Shown here: piece by piece, positions 1-6,026 of the stretch
How the letters are laid out: each line of letters starts with the position of its first letter
Numbering within the stretch: position 1 is the first letter of the stretch
Assembly: GCA_902795555.1 (NCBI GenBank)
Contig: CADBLV010000075.1
Span: forward strand, 1 to 7,532
Source of the DNA: an uncultured Eubacteriales bacterium
Lineage (GTDB): Bacteria; Bacillota_A; Clostridia; Christensenellales; Aristaeellaceae
Reading direction: 5' to 3'
Length of the DNA stretch: 7,532 nucleotides
Notes under the pieces: generated by a model
Told to the model about the DNA's origin: nothing
Databases searched by the model: none
What the model saw: only the letters and a program-made list of their open reading frames with translations
Position numbers and translations under genes: made by a program

Positions 1-173
1 TCCGCCTTGTCGATGAACTGCTGGCGGATGATGTTTGTGAGGGCGATATTCGTCCCGATGATGGAGGCCGCGCACAGGACGGCCGTGATGATAAAAATCA
101 TGATGAACGTTTTCGTTTTCAGAGATACCTTCATTTTTACCGGTTCCTTCCGTTCATTCAAACTGCTCATCAT
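1..173 (-). CDS. N-terminal part of a membrane-anchored, sensor-like protein (cut by window edge)
   Basis: Read on the minus strand from ATG at 173 to the window edge (57 codons, no stop). The start is chosen because GGAGG (184-180) lies 6 bases before it; a second ATG follows at once at 170, and a third at 134 (Met14) has GGAAGGA upstream, so the exact start is open. The product has a short charged cytoplasmic head (residues 1-22, rich in Lys and Arg), one hydrophobic helix (about 23-41, FIMIFIITAVLCAASIIGT), then a polar stretch ending IRQQFIDKA that should lie outside the membrane. This layout is typical of histidine kinases, diguanylate cyclases, chemoreceptors and membrane PP2C phosphatases, but no domain beyond the first helix is in the window, so the family cannot be named. 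The frame stays open upstream to an ATG at 278, also preceded by GGAGG, but those 35 codons are Arg-rich and contain the likely promoter, so I do not include them. It is transcribed divergently from ychF. Confidence 0.7.
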   Translation of the reverse strand, partial: MMSSLNERKEPVKMKVSLKTKTFIMIFIITAVLCAASIIGTNIALTNIIRQQFIDKA

Positions 174-235
174 CCGATTCCTCCGGTCGTTTCTTGATTC
201 CGGGCTCAGACACAACAGGTTTTTCCTACCGAACC

Positions 236-265
236 AATATACCATAGAAACCCGCCTGTCCGCAA
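236..265 (-). promoter_or_regulatory. Candidate extended -10 promoter for the minus-strand membrane gene
   Basis: On the minus strand, TTGCGG (265-260) is followed after 18 bases by TATATT (241-236), with TGG directly before the -10 box, which makes an extended -10 element (TGNTATATT). Transcription would begin near 229 and give a leader of about 56 bases before the ATG at 173. The -35 box matches the consensus at only the first three positions plus spacing, so the extended -10 carries the call. Confidence 0.45.
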
Positions 266-390
266 GACTTCCGCGCATTGTTCCTCCGCTTTTCAGGCGG
301 CCGGGGACGGGCATGACGGTGATTTTTACATACGCGGCAGGCTCCATGTGCTTCCCTCGTCGGGCTCCCTGCGCTTCCGTCATCGGGTTC

Positions 391-419
391 TTGACTGATG
401 CGGACGGGTCCGATATAAT
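391..419 (+). promoter_or_regulatory. Near-consensus sigma-A type promoter of ychF
   Basis: TTGACT (391-396) and a perfect TATAAT (414-419) are separated by 17 bases, the optimal spacing. Transcription should begin near 426, about 35 bases before the ychF ATG. This leaves room for the AAGGAG site at 444-449. The AT-rich -10 box stands out in otherwise GC-rich sequence. No operator-like repeat overlaps it, which fits constitutive expression of a housekeeping gene. Confidence 0.8.
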
Positions 420-428
420 CTGAGGCGG

Positions 429-464
429 ATGTTTTGGTTCTGGAAGGAGCGGACGAGGTTATGA
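429..464 (+). CDS. Possible 11-codon upstream leader peptide overlapping the ychF start
   Basis: ATG at 429 opens a short frame, MFWFWKERTRL, whose TGA (462-464) overlaps the ychF ATG (461-463) as ATGA, the arrangement typical of translational coupling. The predicted transcription start (about 426) leaves only about three bases before this ATG, so it would be translated as a nearly leaderless message; no usable ribosome binding site precedes it. Four of the first five residues are Phe or Trp. The frame also runs through the AAGGAG that would serve ychF. It may well be chance, since a frame this short proves nothing alone. Confidence 0.2.
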   Translation: MFWFWKERTRL

Positions 465-1558
465 AGCTGGGAGTTGTCGGTTTGCCGAATGTGGGAAAGA
501 GTACCCTGTTTAACGCGATCACGAAGGCGGGGGCCCAGGCGGAAAATTATCCTTTCTGCACGATTGAGCCCAACACGGGCGTGGTGATGGTGCCGGACGG
601 AAGGCTGGACGTGCTGGCCGGGATGTATCATCCGAAGAAGGTGACTCCCACGACCATCGAATTTGTGGACATCGCCGGGCTGGTGAAAGGCGCCAGCCGG
701 GGAGAAGGCCTGGGGAACAAGTTTCTCTCCCATATCCGGGAGGTTGACGCGATTGTGCATGTCGTCCGGTGCTTCGAGGATGAAAACATCATCCATGTGG
801 ACGGATCGGTGGATCCGGCGAGGGACATCGAGACGATCAACCTGGAGCTGATCTTCTCCGACATGGAGACCGTGACGCGGCGGAAGGACAAGGCCGTTCG
901 CAATTTCCGGGGAGGCGACAAAAAGAGCGCCCTGGAGGCGGATCTGGCGGAGCGGATGTACAGCCATCTGGAATCCGGCCGTCCCGCCCGGACCTTCGAA
1001 ATGACGGACGAGGAAAAGGAAATCGCGGCGGGATGGTTCCTGCTGACGACCAAGCCCGTGATCTACGCGGCGAACATCGCAGAGGACGATCTGGGCAAGA
1101 GCGTCGAGGAAATCCCCTTCGCGCGCACGGTTCGGGACATTGCAAGCGCGGAACAGGCGGAGATGATTCTGATTTCCGCGGCGATTGAGGAAGAGATCGC
1201 CCAGATGCCCCCGGAGGACAAGGCGGAATTCCTCGAGGAGCTGGGCATCGGCGAAAGCGGGCTGGACCGGCTGATTACCGCCTGCTATCATCTGCTGGGG
1301 CTGATTTCCTTCCTGACCGTGGGCGAGGATGAATGCCGGGCCTGGACCATCACGAAGGGCACGAAGGCGCCCCAGGCCGCCGGAAAGATTCACACGGACT
1401 TTGAACGGGGCTTTATCCGGGCCGAGGTTGTGCCCTATGAGGTGCTGACGGAAAACGGGAGCATGGCCGCCTGCCGGGAAAAAGGCCTGGTGCGCAGCGA
1501 GGGAAAGGACTACGTCATGAAGGACGGGGACATCACCCTGTTCCGATTCAACGTTTGA
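461..1558 (+). CDS. ychF: Ribosome-associated P-loop ATPase/GTPase YchF (OLA1/Obg family)
   Basis: A 365-residue protein, close to the 363 of E. coli YchF. The G1 loop GLPNVGKST spans residues 7-15, the switch I region NYPFCTIEPN spans 29-38, and G3 is DIAGL at 70-74, where Leu follows the Gly in place of the usual catalytic Gln (hydrophobic substitution, as in HAS-type GTPases). The specificity motif is N-I-A-E at 205-208 instead of NKxD; in this family NxxE goes with preference for ATP. A helical insert fills about 140-195, and the C-terminal TGS domain (about 281-365) carries the hallmark RAWTI and APQAAGKIHTDFERGFIRAE. The cytoplasmic family binds ribosomes and is linked to translation and stress control. 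ATG at 461 is chosen because MKLGVVGLPNVGKS matches the universal start of the family; AAGGAG at 444-449 lies 11 bases before it. An in-frame TTG at 434 would add nine residues that the family lacks. It is followed after 25 bases by the ATP-grasp gene. Confidence 0.98.
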   Translation: MKLGVVGLPNVGKSTLFNAITKAGAQAENYPFCTIEPNTGVVMVPDGRLDVLAGMYHPKKVTPTTIEFVDIAGLVKGASRGEGLGNKFLSHIREVDAIVHVVRCFEDENIIHVDGSVDPARDIETINLELIFSDMETVTRRKDKAVRNFRGGDKKSALEADLAERMYSHLESGRPARTFEMTDEEKEIAAGWFLLTTKPVIYAANIAEDDLGKSVEEIPFARTVRDIASAEQAEMILISAAIEEEIAQMPPEDKAEFLEELGIGESGLDRLITACYHLLGLISFLTVGEDECRAWTITKGTKAPQAAGKIHTDFERGFIRAEVVPYEVLTENGSMAACREKGLVRSEGKDYVMKDGDITLFRFNV

Positions 1559-1583
1559 CGGACAAGGGAAGGGAGCCGGAGAC

Positions 1584-2594
1584 ATGTCAAGGGTGCAGTA
1601 TTTTCTGAACCGGGCGGGGAAGATTGACAAAAAGGCCATGTGGAAAACCGCCGGCCTTCTGAAGAAGCGCAGCGGGAAAAGCCGGGCCTGGCTGCTCAGG
1701 GACATGATGAAGTGCGCTGTGAAATACAACGCCGGATACATCGATTATAAGATCGCCGCCATGTATAAGCTGAACGACGAACAGCGAAAGACCGTGATCA
1801 CCCGGGGCATTTCGAACGACATCGTGCGCCGGATGAACCCGAAGGAATACTGGCATTTCTTCGACGACAAGGCGGAGTTTAACGAAACCTTCAGCGAATA
1901 CATCCCGCGGAAATGGCTGAAAATCGACGGGAACACGGATCCGGAGGCGCTTTTCGCCCTGTATCGGAACCGGGACGCCCTGATCGGCAAGCCTCTGGAA
2001 GGCTCCAGCGGGCAGGGAATCCGGAAATACACGCCCGCGGACTGGGCGGAGGGCCCGGAAGCCTTCCTGCAGACCCTGCGAAAGGACGAAATCGGCATCC
2101 TGGAGGAAATCGTCGCGCAGCATCCGAAGATGGCCTCCCTCTGCCCCACGTCGGTGAACACCTGCCGGATTGCCACGCTGCTGGGGGACAAGCAGGAGGG
2201 CATCGTGTATGCCTTCCTTCGGATCGGCAACGGGAAGGTGATGGACAACGTGGACTGCGGCGGCATGGCTTCCCGCATCGACCTGGCCACGGGCCGGCTG
2301 CTGACCGTGGGGGCGGACAAGCAGGGCAACACCTTCCTGAAGCACCCCATGACGGAAACGAGCATCGTCGGCTTTACGATTCCCTTCTGGGAAGAGGCGA
2401 AGGCCATGTGCATGGAGGCGGCGCAAAAGATTCCCCAGATGCGATATGTGGCATGGGATGTGGCGATCACCGAGAAGGGCCCGACCTTCATCGAGGGAAA
2501 CAGCTTTCCTTCTCACGCCATTCCCCAGTTTGCCGCCCATTATCCGGACGGCATCGGGATTTTGCCGGAATTTGAAAAATTTATTGACATCTGA
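1584..2594 (+). CDS. ATP-grasp protein, sugar-transfer-associated type (ATPgrasp_ST-like)
   Basis: A 336-residue soluble protein with no signal peptide or membrane helix. The N-terminal third (1-110) is basic and helical. An ATP-grasp core follows: the nucleotide-binding Gly-rich loop [11 protein letters not shown] (135-145, with Lys136), EEIVAQHP (174-181), [10 protein letters not shown] (190-199), a DNVDCGGMA segment (221-229), and the metal-binding end [16 protein letters not shown] (291-306; Asp292, Glu304 and Asn306 are the likely ligands). This order matches what I recall of the PF14397 family, found in clostridial and proteobacterial polysaccharide clusters and related to alpha-L-glutamate ligases; its substrate is unknown. 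ATP-grasp enzymes generally join a carboxylate to an amine or similar group through an acyl phosphate. The start is supported by GGGAG (1571-1575) 8 bases before the ATG. It probably shares the ychF transcript (25-base gap, no terminator). No terminator follows it, and its final codons contain the rplS promoter. No glycosyltransferase partner is in view, so the function remains open. Confidence 0.85.
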   Translation: MSRVQYFLNRAGKIDKKAMWKTAGLLKKRSGKSRAWLLRDMMKCAVKYNAGYIDYKIAAMYKLNDEQRKTVITRGISNDIVRRMNPKEYWHFFDDKAEFNETFSEYIPRKWLKIDGNTDPEALFALYRNRDALIGKPLEGSSGQGIRKYTPADWAEGPEAFLQTLRKDEIGILEEIVAQHPKMASLCPTSVNTCRIATLLGDKQEGIVYAFLRIGNGKVMDNVDCGGMASRIDLATGRLLTVGADKQGNTFLKHPMTETSIVGFTIPFWEEAKAMCMEAAQKIPQMRYVAWDVAITEKGPTFIEGNSFPSHAIPQFAAHYPDGIGILPEFEKFIDI

Positions 2595-2612
2595 ACCGCA
2601 AAGTGATATCAT
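2584..2612 (+). promoter_or_regulatory. Strong sigma-A type promoter of rplS, straddling the upstream stop codon
   Basis: A perfect TTGACA (2584-2589) and TATCAT (2607-2612) are separated by 17 bases, with TGA directly before the -10 box (extended -10). The TGA stop of the ATP-grasp gene (2592-2594) lies inside the spacer, and its last codons encode the -35 box. Transcription should begin near 2619 and give an rplS leader of about 95 bases. High match to consensus fits a highly expressed ribosomal protein gene. Confidence 0.85.
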
Positions 2613-2618
2613 CTTGCC

Positions 2619-2713
2619 GTTATGCGGGCGGTCCTCTGTCCGGAAAGCGCGCTGCTTCGTTCGATTCAGCGCCCGGGTCACGAACGTCTGAGAGGGAAGG
2701 AGGAACCAGGAAA
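2619..2713 (+). promoter_or_regulatory. Structured rplS leader, candidate L19 autoregulatory element
   Basis: The leader between the predicted start site and the rplS ATG can fold by hand. Inner stem GCGCTG (2649-2654) pairs with CAGCGC (2667-2672) around a 12-base loop. CCGG (2640-2643) pairs with CCGG (2673-2676), extended by two G-U pairs, leaving a 5-base bulge (2644-2648) on the 5' side. Outside this, GGTCCTC (2630-2636) can pair with GAGGAACC (2700-2707), with one bulged A at 2705, which would bury the AAGGAGG ribosome binding site (2697-2703). L19 leaders that respond to the protein are known in Bacillota, but I cannot confirm that this sequence fits their consensus. No terminator-like hairpin with a U-run is present, so any control would act on translation. 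Confidence 0.35.
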
Positions 2714-3064
2714 ATGAATGAAATTATCAAGTCCATCGAAGCCAGGCAGATCCGGTCTGACCGGCCCGAGATCAGCGTCGGCGACACGGCGCGCGTTTGG
2801 GTGAAGGTCGTTGAAGGCAACCGGGAACGGCTTCAGGCTTTCGAAGGAACCGTGATTGCCAAGCGGAACGGCGGCGTGCGCGAAACGTTCACCGTTCGTC
2901 GCGTCTCCTACGGCATCGGCGTGGAGCGGACATTCCCGCTCAACTCTCCCCGGGTGGATCATGTGGACATTATCCGCCACGGTAAGGTTCGCCGCGCGAA
3001 GCTGTATTACCTCCGCGAGCGCCAGGGAAAAGCCGCCAAGATCAAAGAGATCAGGCGCGCATAA
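2714..3064 (+). CDS. rplS: 50S ribosomal protein L19
   Basis: A 116-residue basic protein, the normal length for bacterial L19 (about 115). It begins [19 protein letters not shown], continues with the conserved core [20 protein letters not shown] and [12 protein letters not shown], and ends with the family signature [18 protein letters not shown]19 sits at the interface of the 30S and 50S subunits and helps form an intersubunit bridge. The ATG at 2714 is chosen over in-frame upstream starts because AAGGAGG (2697-2703) lies 10 bases before it and the family starts here. In many bacteria rplS is the last gene of rpsP-rimM-trmD-rplS; here none of those partners is next to it. It stands alone between its own promoter and its own terminator, downstream of an unrelated ATP-grasp gene. 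Confidence 0.99.
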   Translation: MNEIIKSIEARQIRSDRPEISVGDTARVWVKVVEGNRERLQAFEGTVIAKRNGGVRETFTVRRVSYGIGVERTFPLNSPRVDHVDIIRHGKVRRAKLYYLRERQGKAAKIKEIRRA

Positions 3065-3074
3065 TGGTTCTGCC

Positions 3075-3100
3075 AGCTGCCGGGAACGGCAGCTTTTTTT
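3075..3100 (+). terminator. Rho-independent terminator of rplS
   Basis: A perfect 8-base-pair stem, AGCTGCCG (3075-3082) with CGGCAGCT (3087-3094), is closed by a GGAA tetraloop (GNRA type, 3083-3086) and followed without a gap by a run of T that reaches 3100 (seven in all, the first paired in the stem). It lies 10 bases after the rplS stop. The minus strand has no T-run after the stem, so it acts in the plus direction only. It separates rplS from the GH3 gene cluster. Confidence 0.95.
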
Positions 3101-3147
3101 GCGCCCGGGAAAAAGCGCGGGTTTCCCGCCTCCCTGCCCCCTGCGAA

Positions 3148-3167
3148 AAGAGGATTTTCAACCTCTT
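3148..3167. repeat. Small palindrome at the GH3 promoter, possible operator
   Basis: AAGAGG (3148-3153) and CCTCTT (3162-3167) form an inverted repeat with an 8-base AT-rich centre, covering the place where the -35 box of the downstream promoter should be. Such a site could bind a dimeric regulator that responds to the GH3 substrate. It does not resemble a CcpA (cre) or typical LacI-family operator. Arms of six bases can arise by chance in a region of this size. Confidence 0.3.
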
Positions 3168-3181
3168 CTGTCAAATATAAT
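3155..3181 (+). promoter_or_regulatory. Candidate promoter of the GH3-DUF2461-mutase cluster
   Basis: A perfect TATAAT (3176-3181) lies in the only AT-rich stretch between the rplS terminator and the GH3 start. The -35 side is poor: TTTTCA (3155-3160) matches four of six bases but leaves only a 15-base spacer. A good -10 with a weak -35 fits a promoter that needs an activator. Transcription would start near 3188, about 38 bases before the GH3 ATG. Confidence 0.5.
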
Positions 3182-3225
3182 TTAAGTTAAGGACTCAATC
3201 ACGCTGAATACGGAAGGAGATCACC

Positions 3226-5295
3226 ATGCGCAACAGAAAAGAAGCCGCCGAGCAGGCGAAACGTCTCGTCGCACAGATGACCCTGGAGGAGAAAGCCTCC
3301 CAGCTGAAATATAACGCCCCGGCCATCGAGCGGCTGGGTGTTCCCGCCTACAACTGGTGGAACGAGGTGCTTCACGGCGTGGCCCGGGCCGGAACGGCCA
3401 CCGTGTTTCCCCAGGCGATCGGCCTGGCCGCCATGTTCGACGAGGACATGCAGCAGGAAATCGCCGAGGTGATTGCCGTGGAAGCCCGGGCGAAATACAA
3501 CGGGCAAAGCCGGCACGGAGACCGGGACATCTACAAGGGGCTGACCGTGTGGAGCCCGAACATCAACATCTTCCGGGACCCCCGATGGGGAAGGGGACAC
3601 GAGACCTACGGCGAGGATCCGTATCTGACAACCCGCCTGGGGATCCGCTTTATCAAGGGCCTGCAGGGGGACGGGAAATATCTGAAAGTCGCCGCCTGCA
3701 GCAAGCATTTCGCGGTTCATTCCGGGCCGGAGGCGCTGCGGCACCAGTTTGACGCCAGGGCCACGGCGAAGGACATGGCCGAAACCTATCTCCCGGCCTT
3801 TGAAGCCACCGTGAAGGAGGCGGAGGTCGAATCCGTCATGGGGGCATACAACCGCGTCAACGGGGAGCCGGCCTGCGGATCGGAGACGCTGCTGAAAAAG
3901 ACGCTGCGGGAGAAATGGGGATTCCAGGGGCATGTGGTCAGCGACTGCTGGGCCATCCGCGATTTTCACGAGAATCACCGGGTGACAGCCACGGCGCCGG
4001 AAAGCGCAGCCCTGGCTATGAAAAACGGATGCGACCTGAACTGCGGAAACACCTATCTGCATATTCTGGAGGCGCTGCAGGAAGGGCTGGTGACCGAAGA
4101 CCAGATTACGCTGGCCTGCGAGCGGCTGTTTACCACCCGGTTCCTGCTGGGGCTGTTTGCGGAGGACTGCGAATATGACGCGATCCCTGTGACGGAGACG
4201 GACACGGACGCCCATGCGGCCCTGGCCCTGCGGGCCGCGGAGAAGAGCATGGTGCTGCTGGAAAACGACGGGGTTCTGCCGCTGGATCCCGCGAAGATCC
4301 GGACGATTGCCGTCGTCGGCCCGAACGCGGACAGCGTGCCCGCCCTGGAGGGAAATTATAACGGGACCAGCTCCCGATACGTCACGTTCCTCGCGGGGCT
4401 CAGGGCCTACTGCGAGAAGCACGGCATCCGCCTGCTTTACAGCCTGGGAGCGCATCTCTTCCAGGATCGGACCTCCAATCTGGCCCAGGCGGACGACCGA
4501 ATGGCTGAGGCCGCGATGTATGCCGAGGCGGCGGACGTCACGATTGCCTGCGTGGGCCTTGACGCGGGCCTGGAAGGCGAGGAAGGGGACACCGGCAACG
4601 AGTATTTCAGCGGGGACAAGAAGGATCTCCTGATTCCCGAATCTCAGCGGAAACTGCTGAAAACCCTGGAAAAGAGCGCGAAGAAGCTGGTTACGGTGAT
4701 CGCTGCCGGCTCTTCCCTGAACGTGCCCGAGGGCAACGCGAAGGTGTTCGCCTGGTATCCGGGTCAGGCCGGCGGCACCGCCCTGGCGGAGCTGCTCTTC
4801 GGGGAGAAGAACTTCAGCGGACGGCTTCCGCTGACCTTCTATCGCGACGTGACGGATCTTCCGGCCTTTGAGGATTACAGCATGCAGAACCGGACCTACC
4901 GGTATTTCAAAGGCACGCCGCTCTATCCCTTCGGCTTCGGCCTGAGCTACACCTCCTTCAGCGTGAAGGACGCTGCCCTCGACGGCGGGAAGATGGCCGT
5001 TTCCGTGGCCAACACCGGAAAGACGGACGGGGACGCGGTGATCCAGGTGTATGTGGCGTGCGACCATCCGGACGCCCCGCCCAGGCCCCGGCTGTGCGGC
5101 TTTGCCCGGGTACCTCTGAAGGCGGGGGAGGAAAAGCGGGTGACCGTGAAGCTGGATCCCCTCTCCGCGACCGTCGTGAACGACGCGGGCGAACGGGTCG
5201 AAACGAAGAAACAGACCTATTATGTGGGCCTGAATCAGCCGGACGAATTCAGCCGCGGGCTGACGGGCTGCGAGTGCCTGAAGGTGGAGGCCTGA
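3226..5295 (+). CDS. Glycoside hydrolase family 3, cytoplasmic beta-xylosidase/beta-glucosidase
   Basis: A 689-residue enzyme that would release single sugars from the non-reducing end of beta-linked oligosaccharides with retention of configuration. The N-terminal (beta/alpha)8 domain (about 20-305) has YNWWNEVLHGVAR (42-54), RDPRWGRGHETYGEDPYL (117-134), the sugar-binding KHF (160-162) and the nucleophile Asp240 in VVSDC (237-241). The second domain (about 340-540) has GLEGEEGD (448-455), one of whose Glu residues is the likely acid/base, and NYNGTSS (377-383). A fibronectin-III-like domain (about 556-689) starts with the usual YPFGFGLSYTSF (567-578). NWWNEVLHGVA, SDC and GCDLNCG (268-274) point to the beta-xylosidase branch more than to the beta-glucosidase branch, but substrate cannot be fixed from sequence. 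No signal peptide is present, so it should act on imported oligosaccharides. AAGGAG (3214-3219) is 6 bases before the ATG. The DUF2461 gene starts 8 bases after its stop. Confidence 0.97.
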   Translation: MRNRKEAAEQAKRLVAQMTLEEKASQLKYNAPAIERLGVPAYNWWNEVLHGVARAGTATVFPQAIGLAAMFDEDMQQEIAEVIAVEARAKYNGQSRHGDRDIYKGLTVWSPNINIFRDPRWGRGHETYGEDPYLTTRLGIRFIKGLQGDGKYLKVAACSKHFAVHSGPEALRHQFDARATAKDMAETYLPAFEATVKEAEVESVMGAYNRVNGEPACGSETLLKKTLREKWGFQGHVVSDCWAIRDFHENHRVTATAPESAALAMKNGCDLNCGNTYLHILEALQEGLVTEDQITLACERLFTTRFLLGLFAEDCEYDAIPVTETDTDAHAALALRAAEKSMVLLENDGVLPLDPAKIRTIAVVGPNADSVPALEGNYNGTSSRYVTFLAGLRAYCEKHGIRLLYSLGAHLFQDRTSNLAQADDRMAEAAMYAEAADVTIACVGLDAGLEGEEGDTGNEYFSGDKKDLLIPESQRKLLKTLEKSAKKLVTVIAAGSSLNVPEGNAKVFAWYPGQAGGTALAELLFGEKNFSGRLPLTFYRDVTDLPAFEDYSMQNRTYRYFKGTPLYPFGFGLSYTSFSVKDAALDGGKMAVSVANTGKTDGDAVIQVYVACDHPDAPPRPRLCGFARVPLKAGEEKRVTVKLDPLSATVVNDAGERVETKKQTYYVGLNQPDEFSRGLTGCECLKVEA

Positions 5296-5302
5296 AAAGC
5301 GG

Positions 5303-5986
5303 ATGTTCACCGGGTTTTCGGAGGAGACGATTCAGTTTTTTCTGGATCTGAAATTTTATAACAGCACGGAATATTTCCATCAGGAGCACGATCGATATGT
5401 GGAAACGGTTCAGAAGCCCTTCTACGCGATGATCGATGCGCTGGCGCCCCTGATGCGATCCATCGACCCGTCCATGGAGCTCAGGCCCCATAAATGCCTC
5501 TCCCGCATCCACCGGGACACCCGGTTTTCCCGGGACAAAAGCCCTTACCGGGATCACCTCTGGTTTCTCTTCCGCAAGGCGGCGGAGCCCAGGGAGGGAA
5601 GCCTGTTCTATTATTTCGAATTCGGGGTGGATAAGCTCAGCTGGGGCATGGGCTTCTGGGGGGAAAACCGGCCTGTGATGGATCATTTCCGGAACATCCT
5701 CATCGCCCGGCCGGAGGAAATCGCCGGAGTGACCGACGCCTTTATGCGCAACCGGCGCGGGCTGTATCTGGGAGGTTCCGCACACAAACGGATGGCCGTT
5801 CCGGCGACTCTGCCGGAGCGGCTGAAACGCTGGTATCTCTGCCGGGAACTGTATATCGGCAAGGCGGAGATCCCCTACGCGATGGCTTTTTCGGAGGATC
5901 TGCTGCCGGAGGTGGAAAAGGACTTCAGGACCATCGCCCCGGTGTATAAGATGTTCCGGCACATGGCGGATGAAACCGAAGACTGA
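5303..5986 (+). CDS. DUF2461 (TIGR02453-type) conserved protein
   Basis: A 227-residue soluble protein of the DUF2461 family, typically about 210-230 residues and of unknown function. It opens with the family's FTGFSEETIQFFLDLKFYN (2-20) and a region where most members have N-x-x-EWF (here NSTEYF, 20-25). The best conserved block is SRIHRDTRFSRDKSPYRDH (67-85), rich in Arg and Lys and likely to bind a phosphate or nucleic acid; that is inference only. A later block, FEFGVDKLSWGMGFW (105-119), also fits the family. There is no signal peptide or membrane helix. The start lies 7 bases after the GH3 stop; the nearest good ribosome binding site is GGAGG (5286-5290) inside the end of the GH3 gene, 12 bases before the ATG, so translation is probably coupled to GH3. 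It is not an obvious sugar enzyme, and its place in this cluster may be incidental. Confidence 0.9.
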   Translation: MFTGFSEETIQFFLDLKFYNSTEYFHQEHDRYVETVQKPFYAMIDALAPLMRSIDPSMELRPHKCLSRIHRDTRFSRDKSPYRDHLWFLFRKAAEPREGSLFYYFEFGVDKLSWGMGFWGENRPVMDHFRNILIARPEEIAGVTDAFMRNRRGLYLGGSAHKRMAVPATLPERLKRWYLCRELYIGKAEIPYAMAFSEDLLPEVEKDFRTIAPVYKMFRHMADETED

Positions 5987-6026
5987 AGACGGCTGAGAAA
6001 GCATTTGCTTGAAAGGAGAATGACAC

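Noticed and set aside
252..300. Inverted repeat CCGCCTG (252-258) with CAGGCGG (294-300) around the -35 box of the minus-strand promoter
   Set aside because: Seven-base arms 35 bases apart are within chance expectation, and no known operator pattern is matched.
313..383. Inverted repeat ATGACGG (313-319) with CCGTCAT (377-383), enclosing GCAGG/CCTGC, between the two divergent promoters
   Set aside because: With arms of seven bases and free spacing, about two such pairs are expected by chance in a region of roughly 280 bases; the folding is not continuous and neither predicted transcript covers it.
7..423. A 138-codon plus-strand frame across the left edge and intergenic region
   Set aside because: It runs antisense to the membrane gene and through both promoters, has no ribosome binding site or family motifs, and reads as a random translation.
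434..460. TTG at 434 as an earlier ychF start
   Set aside because: It would add nine residues that the YchF family does not have, and it has no ribosome binding site; ATG 461 gives the conserved N-terminus.
380..1741. A 453-codon minus-strand frame opposite ychF, and similar frames opposite the ATP-grasp gene (1587-2681), DUF2461 (5249-6352) and the mutase (5925-7400)
   Set aside because: All are in the same codon-aligned antisense phase as the true genes and are explained by the same codon avoidance; none has family motifs.
3199..5310. A 703-codon open frame on the minus strand, longer than the GH3 gene it opposes
   Set aside because: Its codons are the exact reverse complements of the GH3 codons, so it stays open only because GH3 lacks TTA, CTA and TCA. 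The translation shows no recognisable domain, while the plus strand has full GH3 motifs and a proper ribosome binding site.
5998..6011. Short hairpin AAGC-ATTT-GCTT just before the mutase ribosome binding site
   Set aside because: Four base pairs with no U-run are too weak for a terminator or a stable regulatory structure.
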